A DNA stretch of 64,000 nt from Actinomycetota bacterium (lineage in GTDB: Bacteria; Actinomycetota; Actinomycetes; Nanopelagicales; Nanopelagicaceae), in NCBI GenBank assembly GCA_009698675.1, contig WLPT01000007.1, positions 1 to 64,000 of the forward strand. The letters run 5' to 3'. A program made the position numbers and the translations under genes. A model generated the notes under the pieces. It was not told where the DNA came from and ran no database searches. It was given only the letters and a program-made list of their open reading frames with translations. This document shows, in pieces, positions 8,529 to 17,876 of this stretch. The first letter of the stretch is position 1; every line of letters begins with the position of its first letter.

Positions 8529-9760
8529 AAAACAAACCACTCAAGACGCTTCAATACGCAACCTTGCTTATCTTTGTACTTTCAATTGTTCGCCTAATTA
8601 CAGGCGCCTCGGATTTAACCTCGGTAGGTACGGCTTCAGCAGCCCTCCTCTTATCTGTACCAATTGCACTTGCTGGACTAGGTGGTCTATTTTCCGAACG
8701 CTCAGGCGTGGTCAACATCGGCCTTGAAGGAATGATGATTATGGGCGCGTGGGCCGGTGGAATGATCGGTACAAAGCATGGTCCATGGATTGGCCTCATA
8801 GCGGCGATCATTTTCGGTGCTACGGGTGCACTTTTGCATGCGATTGCAACGATCACCTTTGGTGTAGACCACGTTGTATCAGGAGTTGCAATAAATATTA
8901 TCGCCGCCGGTTTAGTTCGTTACTTATCGACGATTCTTTATAAGAGTGGGGCATGGCTTGGCCCTTCACAATCACCTGATGTTAATTCGATTGGAACTAA
9001 TGGACTACCTGTCTTATCGGGTGGAACCTATTTTGGGTGGAAGAGCCCAGATCTATTGAATTTGCTCGCTGAAAAACACTGGTTTTTCATCTCCGATATC
9101 GCCGCTGTTTTACGTGGCGTCACTGGGGATCTCTCGTATGTAACGATGATCGCCATTGTCTTTGTCCCGCTCTCGGTATTTATTCTTTGGAAGACCGCCT
9201 TTGGTCTTCGTCTTCGAAGCGCAGGAGAAGCACCTATTGCCGCTGAATCACTTGGTGTCAATGTCTATGCCATGAAATATGCAGGAGTATTAATCTCAGG
9301 AGGACTTGCTGGCCTTGGTGGTGGTTTCTTAGCAATCGTTGCAGCAAACCATTATCAAGAGAACCAAGTCGCAGGTCGTGGATACATCGGCCTTGCCGCA
9401 CTTCTCTTTGGCAATTATCGCCCAGGAGGAATTTTGATGGGTGCCGGCTTATTTGGTTTTGCCGATGCACTCCAGCTTCGTGACTCAGCCTCGATCCACG
9501 CCTTAATTCTATTAATTGTTTTGATTTTAGTTGTTCTTATTATCCGTGATTTCCGAAAGGGTAAAATCCTTAAAGCGGTGCTGACTCTGGCATTTGCTGG
9601 ATTATCACTCTGGTATTTCTTGGCAGTTGATGAACTACCGGGTCAGTTAGTAACTATGACTCCATACATAACCACAATTCTTGTTATGTCACTTGCATCC
9701 CAGCGATTGCGGATGCCTGCCGCCGATGGAATTCCATATCGTCGCGGTGGAATGCGATGA
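8525..9760 (+). CDS. Nucleoside ABC transporter permease 2
   Basis: FSERSGVVNIGLEGMMIMGAW motif; 4-nt overlaps with both neighbours. Confidence 0.94.
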   Translation: MKNKPLKTLQYATLLIFVLSIVRLITGASDLTSVGTASAALLLSVPIALAGLGGLFSERSGVVNIGLEGMMIMGAWAGGMIGTKHGPWIGLIAAIIFGATGALLHAIATITFGVDHVVSGVAINIIAAGLVRYLSTILYKSGAWLGPSQSPDVNSIGTNGLPVLSGGTYFGWKSPDLLNLLAEKHWFFISDIAAVLRGVTGDLSYVTMIAIVFVPLSVFILWKTAFGLRLRSAGEAPIAAESLGVNVYAMKYAGVLISGGLAGLGGGFLAIVAANHYQENQVAGRGYIGLAALLFGNYRPGGILMGAGLFGFADALQLRDSASIHALILLIVLILVVLIIRDFRKGKILKAVLTLAFAGLSLWYFLAVDELPGQLVTMTPYITTILVMSLASQRLRMPAADGIPYRRGGMR

Positions 9761-10158
9761 GTGAGATTAACTGGGAGCAGCTCCACAGCGCCGCAGTAGT
9801 GGCAATGAAAACCGCATATGCCCCATACTCAAAGTTTCCAGTCGGTGTTGCTGCATTAGTTGACGATGGTCGCATTGTTTCTGGTTGCAACGTTGAAAAT
9901 GCAAGTTATGGACTTGGCCTATGTGCAGAATGCGGATTAGTTTCCAACCTCATTGCAACAGGTGGTGGACGCCTTATTGCTATCTCGTGTGTCGATGGAC
10001 AGGGAAACTCGTTGGCACCATGTGGGCGCTGCCGCCAACTTCTCTTTGAGCATGGCGGATCCAACGCGCTCTTAATGACCGATGAGGGCCCACAGACGAT
10101 GGCAGCGATGTTGCCTTGGGCCTTTGGTCCAGATGATTTAGACCGTAATGAGCGTTAA
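9757..10158 (+). CDS. cdd: Cytidine deaminase
   Basis: CNVENASYGLGLCAE and PCGRCRQLL zinc-binding motifs. Confidence 0.96.
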   Translation: MSEINWEQLHSAAVVAMKTAYAPYSKFPVGVAALVDDGRIVSGCNVENASYGLGLCAECGLVSNLIATGGGRLIAISCVDGQGNSLAPCGRCRQLLFEHGGSNALLMTDEGPQTMAAMLPWAFGPDDLDRNER

Positions 10159-11463
10159 ATGTCGCAGGTAGAGGCCTTTTCAGCCGCTGAAGTTATTGCA
10201 GCAAAGCGTGATCATCACTCATTAACCGATCTGCAGATCGATTGGGTTATCGATGCTTATACCCGCGGTGTAGTTGCTGATGAACAAATGTCTGCATTAC
10301 TGATGGCAATTTTGCTCAACGGAATGGAATCACGCGAAATTTCACGGTGGACAGATGCCATGATCAATAGCGGCGAACGAATGAACTGGGCTGCATTGTC
10401 ACGACCAACCGTTGATAAACATTCAACTGGGGGAGTCGGCGACAAAATTACTTTGCCGCTGGCGCCCCTTGTAGCCGCATGTGGCGCAGCTGTTCCTCAA
10501 TTATCGGGCCGCGGACTTGGACATACCGGTGGAACGCTAGATAAATTGGAGTCAATTCCAGGTTGGCGTGCATCACTGTCAAATGAGGAGATGCTTAAGG
10601 TTTTGCAAGATTGCGGCGCAGTGATTTGCGCAGCCGGCGCTGGCTTAGCCCCAGCAGATAAAAAGTTGTATGCATTGCGCGATGTAACAGCAACAGTTGA
10701 AGCTATCCCGTTGATTGCCTCATCAATCATGAGCAAGAAAATCGCCGAAGGAACTAGTGCATTAGTTCTAGATGTTAAAACCGGTGCTGGTGCTTTTATG
10801 AGTGATCCAGAAAAAGCTAAAGAGTTAGCGCATGTCATGGTGGGCCTTGGTAAACGTGCTGGGGTTAAAACAGTTGCACTAGTAACTGCCATGGATATTC
10901 CACTTGGATTAACTGCAGGTAATGCTCTTGAAGTGCGCGAATCAGTAGAGGTCCTTGCAGGTGGTGGACCATCAGATATTGTTGATTTAACTGTTCTACT
11001 TGCCCGTGAAATGTTAGAAATTGTTGGCATCACCAATATTGATCCAGCTGATGCGCTAAAAAATGGCAAAGCAATGGATGTGTGGCGCCGAATGATTAGC
11101 GCACAAGATGGTGATCCCGATGCAAAGCTTCCAGTTGCAAAGGAGAATTTAACTATTACCGCAGAATCCTCTGGAACGCTTTTGAGTATGGATGCGATGA
11201 AAGTTGGCCTAGCTGCGTGGCGTTTAGGTGCTGGACGATCGCGCCAGGGCGAGGCTGTACAGGCTGGTGCTGGCATTGAAATTCACGCCAAACCAGGGGA
11301 TACCGTCAAGCAGGGAGCGCCTCTATTTACTTTGCATACCGATACACCTGCAGCTTTTGCCCGTGCCCAAGAATCACTTAACGACTCTGTAGTCATTGGT
11401 GATTTAGCAAAGAATGGGAAAATAGATAGATTGCCACTTGTAGTTGAACGAATTACTGATTGA
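10159..11463 (+). CDS. deoA: Thymidine (pyrimidine-nucleoside) phosphorylase
   Basis: KHSTGGVGDKITL signature and full-length family alignment. Confidence 0.96.
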   Translation: MSQVEAFSAAEVIAAKRDHHSLTDLQIDWVIDAYTRGVVADEQMSALLMAILLNGMESREISRWTDAMINSGERMNWAALSRPTVDKHSTGGVGDKITLPLAPLVAACGAAVPQLSGRGLGHTGGTLDKLESIPGWRASLSNEEMLKVLQDCGAVICAAGAGLAPADKKLYALRDVTATVEAIPLIASSIMSKKIAEGTSALVLDVKTGAGAFMSDPEKAKELAHVMVGLGKRAGVKTVALVTAMDIPLGLTAGNALEVRESVEVLAGGGPSDIVDLTVLLAREMLEIVGITNIDPADALKNGKAMDVWRRMISAQDGDPDAKLPVAKENLTITAESSGTLLSMDAMKVGLAAWRLGAGRSRQGEAVQAGAGIEIHAKPGDTVKQGAPLFTLHTDTPAAFARAQESLNDSVVIGDLAKNGKIDRLPLVVERITD

Positions 11464-11473
11464 GAGCATTGAA

Positions 11474-12568
11474 GTGAGCCTTACACATAAGCCAACTGCC
11501 GCACAGATCAAGCGCGTACCAAAAGTGCTTCTGCACGATCACTTAGATGGCGGATTGCGCCCACAGACGATCATTGATATCGCTGCCGAGATTGGCTATA
11601 CGTTATTGCCTACTCATGATGCCGACGAACTAGCAACATGGTTTCGCGAATCCTGTGATTCAGGTTCATTGGTTAGATACCTAGAGACTTTTTCTCACAC
11701 TATCGCCGTCATGCAACGTCGCGAAGATATTATCCGCGTTGCTCGCGAGTGCGCACTCGATCTTGCGCGCGATGGTGTTGTCTATGCTGAAGTCCGCGGC
11801 GCCCCCGAACTATTTACTGAAAAAGGCCTCACGATGGCCGATGTAGTAGAGGCAACTCTTGAAGGTTATAAGCAGGGAATGGCAGAGGCGAAGGCTGAAG
11901 GCCATGAGATTGCCGTGTACTCACTTCTCTGTGGAATGCGACAGAACAAGCGTTCACAAGAAGTTGCCGAGCTCGTAGTTAAGTATCGCCATAAAGGTGT
12001 TGTCGGTTTTGATATTGCAGGCCCTGAAGATGGTTTTCCACCCAGTGATCAAAAGGAGACCTTTGATTACCTGCGCAAGGAAGATGCGCACTTTACGATT
12101 CACGCAGGTGAGGCCTATGGTCTGCCATCGATTTGGGAGGCGATTCAGTTATGTGGAGCAGAACGTCTGGGACATGGCGTGCGTATTATCGATGACATTG
12201 ACTTCTCCGGGCCAGAGCCGGTTTTGGGTCAGCTTGCATCCTATGTTCGAGATCGCCGAATTCCACTTGAGCTCTGCCCGACATCTAACCTTCAAACAGG
12301 AGCGGCTAAAAGCTATGCCGAGCACCCTATTGGAGTCTTAGCAAAGCTGCGTTTTCGCGTAACCCTTAATACCGACAACCGACTTATGAGTCAGACATCA
12401 ATGTCATTTGAAATGAGCGAGGCGGTCAAGGCCTTTGGTTGGGACTTCACAGAGCTTCAACGCGTAACAATTAATGCAATGAAGAGCGCATTTATTCCTT
12501 ATCCTGATCGCCTTAAAATTATTGAAGGAACGATTAAGCCCGGGTATCAGAAAATATCAGCGGAGTAA
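11474..12568 (+). CDS. add: Adenosine deaminase
   Basis: ORF 11444-12568; KVLLHDHLDGGLRP, HAGEAYG, GHGVRI, LCPTSN, NTDN motifs; start refined to GTG 11474. Confidence 0.95.
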   Translation: MSLTHKPTAAQIKRVPKVLLHDHLDGGLRPQTIIDIAAEIGYTLLPTHDADELATWFRESCDSGSLVRYLETFSHTIAVMQRREDIIRVARECALDLARDGVVYAEVRGAPELFTEKGLTMADVVEATLEGYKQGMAEAKAEGHEIAVYSLLCGMRQNKRSQEVAELVVKYRHKGVVGFDIAGPEDGFPPSDQKETFDYLRKEDAHFTIHAGEAYGLPSIWEAIQLCGAERLGHGVRIIDDIDFSGPEPVLGQLASYVRDRRIPLELCPTSNLQTGAAKSYAEHPIGVLAKLRFRVTLNTDNRLMSQTSMSFEMSEAVKAFGWDFTELQRVTINAMKSAFIPYPDRLKIIEGTIKPGYQKISAE

Positions 12569-13752
12569 TGCTCGATTTTAATGATCCGGCATTTATTGCA
12601 GATCCATATGCCGGATTACAAGAGTTACGCAGCTTCGGCAAGCCAGTCTGGCATGAGGGCTTAGGAATCTTTTTAGCCGCTTGCCATGGTGATGCCAACG
12701 ATGTCTTTCGCAACAAATCACTGGGACGAATCTTTATCGATAAGAAACCAGAATTTGAATGGGAGACTTTCAATTGGCTTCACTCAGATTCTATTTTAGA
12801 TAGCGAGCCACCAAAACATACGCGTCTACGGGCCTTGGTCGCTAAAGCCTTTAACCGAAATAAGATTGAGGGGATGCGACCTGCAATCGAGCGAATCACC
12901 TCTGAACTTCTAGATGCAATCGATGTGAAAGTTAAGTCCGGGGAAAACTTCGACCTGATCGCAGATTATGCAGAACCTCTCCCAGTTAGAATCATCGCTG
13001 ACCTATTGGGGTTTCCAGAGTCTGAAGAGCATCTGCTGCGCCCGTGGTCACAAGCGATTGTGAAAATGTATGAAGTAAATCCATCTCTTGCGTATCAAAG
13101 TGAAGCGAAGGCTGCTGCAGGTGAGTTCGCAGATTATGTGCGGGCTTTGGCGGAGGAACGGAAAAAGAACCCAGGTAGTGACTTAATTTCTGATTTAGCA
13201 ATGGTCGAAGAAAATGGCGAGAAGCTCAATATGCACGAACTTGTCGCCACCGCTGTTCTGCTCCTTAATGCCGGGCATGAGGCAAGTGTGAATGCCTTTG
13301 GAAATGGGATGGTTGAAGTTTTGCGTCGCCCAGATCAAAGCGCGCTTCTTCGAAATGATCCACGAGGTCTCACGGAAACGGCGCTAGAGGAGTTCATGCG
13401 ATTTGATGCCCCACTGCAGTTATTTGAGCGTACAGCTACGAAAGATACCGAGCTCGGGGGTGTCGCAATCTCAGAGGGTCAAAAGATTGCTTCACTCATT
13501 GGTGCCGCCAATAGAGATAGCTCGGTTTTTGAGAATGCCGATGAGATGGATCTGACTCGAGATCCAAATCCGCATATCGGCTTTGGCGCCGGAATTCATT
13601 TTTGTTTAGGTGCACCGCTTGCCCGCTTAGAAATGGGTGTCTCGCTACCTGCCCTCTGGGAAAAATATCCACATATGTCACTCGCAAACGAGCCAGTGCG
13701 CCGCCCAACTTTTGTCCTACGTGGTTATGAGAGTGTAGAGATTTCTGTTTGA
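12568..13752 (+). CDS. Cytochrome P450
   Basis: Heme Cys loop FGAGIHFCLGAPLARLE, ExxR (EEFMR), I-helix AGHEAS; ATG overlaps the add stop (TAATG). Confidence 0.96.
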   Translation: MLDFNDPAFIADPYAGLQELRSFGKPVWHEGLGIFLAACHGDANDVFRNKSLGRIFIDKKPEFEWETFNWLHSDSILDSEPPKHTRLRALVAKAFNRNKIEGMRPAIERITSELLDAIDVKVKSGENFDLIADYAEPLPVRIIADLLGFPESEEHLLRPWSQAIVKMYEVNPSLAYQSEAKAAAGEFADYVRALAEERKKNPGSDLISDLAMVEENGEKLNMHELVATAVLLLNAGHEASVNAFGNGMVEVLRRPDQSALLRNDPRGLTETALEEFMRFDAPLQLFERTATKDTELGGVAISEGQKIASLIGAANRDSSVFENADEMDLTRDPNPHIGFGAGIHFCLGAPLARLEMGVSLPALWEKYPHMSLANEPVRRPTFVLRGYESVEISV

Positions 13753-14621
13753 GTTGGATAAGAGGATTGAGCGCCTTTTTTTGTAACACTCAGGGATGCA
13801 ACTGTGATTCCAAGTGCGACCGCTTCGATTGGTTTCATTCCAGAGGCTAAGCCATATGCAAATGTTCCAACAAAGGCATCTCCAGCACCAGTCGTATCAA
13901 CTGCAGTGACAATTGGCGCCGATACTCGATTGATGGAACCGTCGGCATTGATTAAAACAGCACCGAGAGCGCCAAGAGTAACTACTGAATTCTTGCCGGG
14001 CCTAAAAGTCTTTAGAATTTCATCGCTAGTTGGAAGCTCCCCATGAATGGCAGCGAACTCAGTTTCATTGGGAATAATCCAGTCGCATAGTTCCAGTAAA
14101 TCCTGGGAAAGCAGTTGATACGGTGCCGGGTTTAAAATAGTTATGCAGCCGCGAGCTTTAGCGGCGATGAAGGCTGCAAGCGTGACTTCTTGTTTGATTT
14201 CACATTGGGCGATTACAACAGAGAGATTCTCAATGCTATTGATTGCAACCACTGCTCTTGAGCTCTCAATTTCATGATTGGCTCCAGGGATAATAATGAT
14301 TCTATTCTCGCCCGCTCCATCTACCCAGATGTGGGCTACGCCAGTTGCAGATTCCGATCGCTCCACAGACTGAGAATGAATACCTAACGTTGAGAAATTT
14401 TGAGCAATTGAATCACCAAATAGATCTCGACCTAAAGCGCCAATGAAGTGAACTTCGGCGCCGCAATGGGCGGCGATAACAGCCTGGTTGGCCCCTTTTC
14501 CACCAAATCCAGTGGTAAAGAGATCGCCGATGAGAGTCTGTCCAGGCCCTGGTAAAACGGCCGCATAAGCCGTTAAATCCATCATGGCACTTCCAACGAC
14601 TGCGACAACTGCTTTACTCAT
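13725..14621 (-). CDS. rbsK: Ribokinase
   Basis: GGKGANQA and DTTGAGDAFVG PfkB motifs. Confidence 0.93.
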   Translation of the reverse strand: MSKAVVAVVGSAMMDLTAYAAVLPGPGQTLIGDLFTTGFGGKGANQAVIAAHCGAEVHFIGALGRDLFGDSIAQNFSTLGIHSQSVERSESATGVAHIWVDGAGENRIIIIPGANHEIESSRAVVAINSIENLSVVIAQCEIKQEVTLAAFIAAKARGCITILNPAPYQLLSQDLLELCDWIIPNETEFAAIHGELPTSDEILKTFRPGKNSVVTLGALGAVLINADGSINRVSAPIVTAVDTTGAGDAFVGTFAYGLASGMKPIEAVALGITVASLSVTKKGAQSSYPTQTEISTLS

Positions 14622-14626
14622 AGCGC

Positions 14627-14633
14627 TAGGCTA
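14627..14633. promoter_or_regulatory. Shared -10 core TAGGCTA for divergent leaderless rbsK (-) and nucleoside hydrolase (+)
   Basis: + TAGGCT 7 nt before ATG 14640; - TAGCCT 6 nt before ATG 14621; intergenic gap only 18 bp. Confidence 0.6.
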
Positions 14634-14639
14634 CCCGTT

Positions 14640-15593
14640 ATGAATAAAACTTCAATGATTCTCGATGTCGATACAGGTGTCGATGATGCCTTTGCAGTTC
14701 TCTTTGCCGCCCTACATCCTGATATTAACCTCTTGGGTATTACCTGCGTTGATGGCAACACTAATGTTGATCAAGTCGTTGCAAATACATTGAAAGTTTT
14801 AGATGCAGCAGGTGCCGGAGATATTCCAGTAGCTCGAGGAGCTGTACGACCATTGCTAGGCGTTTCTCAGTATGCCGAGTATGTACATGGCGCCGATGGA
14901 ATGGGTGATCTTGGAATTGCACCTTCGACTAGAAAAGTTGACCCTCGTTCAGCCGTTGAATTACTTCGCGATCTAATTGAAGGTTCTAAAGATCCAGTGA
15001 CTTTAGTCCCCGTTGCACCGCTTACAAACATAGCGCTCTTTTTGCGTGCATTTCCTGAGAGCGCCAAAAAGATTCACCGAATTGTATTGATGGGTGGCTC
15101 GGCATCGGCAGGTAATGCAACGGCTGCAGCAGAATTTAATGTTTGGCATGATCCTGAGGCGGCAGCGATTGTCTTTCAAAGCGGAGTTCCGATAACAATG
15201 TATGGACTTGATGTCTTTATGCGCCCTGGCATTACCAGCGAAGAGGCGATTGTCTTAAAAAACTCTACGGCACCCGCTGCGCAGTTTGCCGGCTCCCTCA
15301 TTGAGGCATTCATCGAACGTTTGCATATCTCCCCAATCACGTTGGGTGATTTCGGTGCTGTCGCAGCGGCGATTCACCCTGAACTATTTACTACCGAAAT
15401 GTTCGATGTCGTTGTGGATACATCATCTGGCCCAGCACGAGGTCAAACTATCTGCGATCGTCGCGATGCATTTCTTAAAGATCTAGAACCTCTAGGCCTA
15501 GAAGATTCGGCGAAAGTGCGAGTTGTGATGGATCTAGATGTTGAAGGCGTGCGCCAGTTATGGCTTAAAACCATTGAAAAGGGCCGCTTTTAA
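14640..15593 (+). CDS. Inosine/uridine-preferring nucleoside hydrolase
   Basis: DVDTGVDDAFA N-terminal Asp cluster and NVWHDPEAA motif. Confidence 0.95.
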   Translation: MNKTSMILDVDTGVDDAFAVLFAALHPDINLLGITCVDGNTNVDQVVANTLKVLDAAGAGDIPVARGAVRPLLGVSQYAEYVHGADGMGDLGIAPSTRKVDPRSAVELLRDLIEGSKDPVTLVPVAPLTNIALFLRAFPESAKKIHRIVLMGGSASAGNATAAAEFNVWHDPEAAAIVFQSGVPITMYGLDVFMRPGITSEEAIVLKNSTAPAAQFAGSLIEAFIERLHISPITLGDFGAVAAAIHPELFTTEMFDVVVDTSSGPARGQTICDRRDAFLKDLEPLGLEDSAKVRVVMDLDVEGVRQLWLKTIEKGRF

Positions 15594-16432
15594 AGCCCTA
15601 TTGGATGCCAGACAGTCTTGTTTTCTAAGAATGCCAAAATGCGACCAGGATCGGCGGATTTAAAACTGTAGATTCGCTTGAGATTTTCAGCCCCTGCAAT
15701 GCGAACTGCGCCATGTGATTTAGCGGCAAGGCCTGAAATATCAAAGCCATCGATATCCATATGAGATGCCATCCATGGCGCAATCTCATCTTTTTTGCCC
15801 GTCAATATATTAATAACACCGGCAGGTACATCACTTGTGGCAATTACTTCTGCAAAACTCATTGCAGAAAGTGGGGCCTTAGTACTTGCTAAAACAATCA
15901 CAGTATTACCGCCAACAATAATTGGTGCTATCGCATCTATAAGCCCAAGCAATGACGGAGACTCAGGTGCAATCGCAGCAATGACGCCCATGCTCTCTGG
16001 CACGGTGAAGTTGTAGTAAGGACCAGCGACAGGATTGAGTGCACCTGATAGTGATGAGAGCTTATCGCTCCAACCCGCATACCAAACAAGACGATCTACC
16101 GAATCTGTTACTTCCTTTTCAGCCTTTACCTTTGTCACACCCGTTACCGTGATGATCTCATCTACAAACTGTGCACGACGTCCCTCTAGCATTTCAGCGA
16201 TGCGATAGAGAATCTGGCCCTTGTTATATGCCGAAGCCTTATTCCAACCAGATTGTGCCGCTCGTGCTGCAACAACTGCATCCTTCAAATCTTTTCGAGA
16301 TGCCAAGCACGGGTTTGCTATGAAGGTTCCCTTTGCATTTTTAATCTCATAGGTACGGCCAGATTCAGTTCGTGGAAATGCACCATTAATAAATAGTTTG
16401 TATGTCTTCTTGACATCGATACGGTTACTCAT
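15590..16432 (-). CDS. Truncated aldehyde dehydrogenase family protein lacking the catalytic region
   Basis: 280 aa with ALDH N-terminal/NAD-binding similarity; no catalytic GQ.C or downstream Glu/PF motifs. Confidence 0.85.
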   Translation of the reverse strand: MSNRIDVKKTYKLFINGAFPRTESGRTYEIKNAKGTFIANPCLASRKDLKDAVVAARAAQSGWNKASAYNKGQILYRIAEMLEGRRAQFVDEIITVTGVTKVKAEKEVTDSVDRLVWYAGWSDKLSSLSGALNPVAGPYYNFTVPESMGVIAAIAPESPSLLGLIDAIAPIIVGGNTVIVLASTKAPLSAMSFAEVIATSDVPAGVINILTGKKDEIAPWMASHMDIDGFDISGLAAKSHGAVRIAGAENLKRIYSFKSADPGRILAFLENKTVWHPIGL

Positions 16433-17876
16433 GGCCGACCCCCTTCAAATATGCACTTAAGCCATGTCGTCCACCTTCGCGACCCCAGCCAGACTCTTTG
16501 TAGCCACCAAAAGGTGATGTTGGATCAAATTTGTTAAATGTATTTGCCCAGATAACTCCTGCGCGAAGTTGCTGGCTCGCCCATAAAATACGCGAGCCTT
16601 TCTCGCTCCAGATTCCGGCAGAGAGACCAAAAGGCGTGTTATTAGCCTTATCTATGGCCTCTTGAGGAGTTCTAAAGGTAAGGACTGAGAGAACTGGCCC
16701 AAAGATCTCTTCGCGCGCGATGCGGTGAGATTGTGTGACGCCAGTAAAGATTGTTGGGGGAAACCAGAAACCCTTTTTCGGTAAATCACATGGCGCGCTC
16801 CACCGTTCGGCGCCTTCAGAATCACCAGTTGCCGAAAGTTCACGGATCTTTAGGAGCTGCTCTTTGCTATTGATGGCGCCTAAATCAGTGTTTTTATCCA
16901 TCGGATCACCAACACGAATCTGAGCCATACGCTTTTTAAGTTTTTCTAGAACTTCATCGGCAACGCTCTCTTGCAGGATTAGTCGGGAGCCGGCACAACA
17001 GACATGGCCTTGATTAAAGAAGATTCCATTGACGATTCCTTCAATCGCCTCGTCAATTGCAGCATCCTCAAAGATGATGTTGGCAGCTTTGCCGCCGAGT
17101 TCGAGCGTTACGCTCTTTTGTGTCGGCGCAACAGCACGGGCGATTATCTTGCCCACTTCAGTAGATCCCGTAAATGCAATCTTGTCGATGCCAGGGTGAT
17201 TAACAATTAATGCACCCGTTGACCCATCACCAGTAACGATATTTACCACACCCGCAGGGAGCTCGGCCTGTTGGCAGACTTCAGCAAATAGAAGCGCGGT
17301 AAGAGATGTACTTTCGGCAGGCTTGAGAACAACTGTGTTGCCTGCGGCAAGAGCAGGTGCAACCTTCCATGCCAGCATCAATAATGGAAAGTTCCAGGGA
17401 ATAATCTGACCTGCAACACCATGTGGCTTAGTTGAAGTTCCAAGACCTGCGAACTCTAATTTATCGGCCCAGCCTGCGTGATAGAAAAAATGCGCCGCAG
17501 CTAATGGAACGTCGACGTCGCGTGATTCACGGATTGGCTTTCCATTATCTAAAGTTTCAAGGACAGCAAACTCGCGCGCACGCTCTTGCATAATGCGGGC
17601 GATGCGAAATAAGTACTTCCCGCGCTCTTTACCGCTCATTTTCGACCACGTTGTTGTGTAAGCCTTACGTGCAGCTTTTACTGCCGCATCAACATCGGCC
17701 TTACCGGCCAGAGCGATCTGACTTAAAACCTCTTCAGTAGCTGGGTTTATGGTTGGGAAGTGCTTGCTACCTGCGACGAATTTGCCGCCGATGAAGTGGC
17801 CATATTTAGGTTTAATAGAGACAACGGAGCGCGATTCGGGTGCTGGTGCGTATTCAAAGCTCACTTGGGTCTCCAT
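16425..17876 (-). CDS. Aldehyde dehydrogenase (full length)
   Basis: GQIIPWNFPLLM, TGSTEVGK, LELGGKAANIIF, GIFFNQGHVCCAGSR, EEIFGPVLSV. Confidence 0.96.
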   Translation of the reverse strand: METQVSFEYAPAPESRSVVSIKPKYGHFIGGKFVAGSKHFPTINPATEEVLSQIALAGKADVDAAVKAARKAYTTTWSKMSGKERGKYLFRIARIMQERAREFAVLETLDNGKPIRESRDVDVPLAAAHFFYHAGWADKLEFAGLGTSTKPHGVAGQIIPWNFPLLMLAWKVAPALAAGNTVVLKPAESTSLTALLFAEVCQQAELPAGVVNIVTGDGSTGALIVNHPGIDKIAFTGSTEVGKIIARAVAPTQKSVTLELGGKAANIIFEDAAIDEAIEGIVNGIFFNQGHVCCAGSRLILQESVADEVLEKLKKRMAQIRVGDPMDKNTDLGAINSKEQLLKIRELSATGDSEGAERWSAPCDLPKKGFWFPPTIFTGVTQSHRIAREEIFGPVLSVLTFRTPQEAIDKANNTPFGLSAGIWSEKGSRILWASQQLRAGVIWANTFNKFDPTSPFGGYKESGWGREGGRHGLSAYLKGVGHE

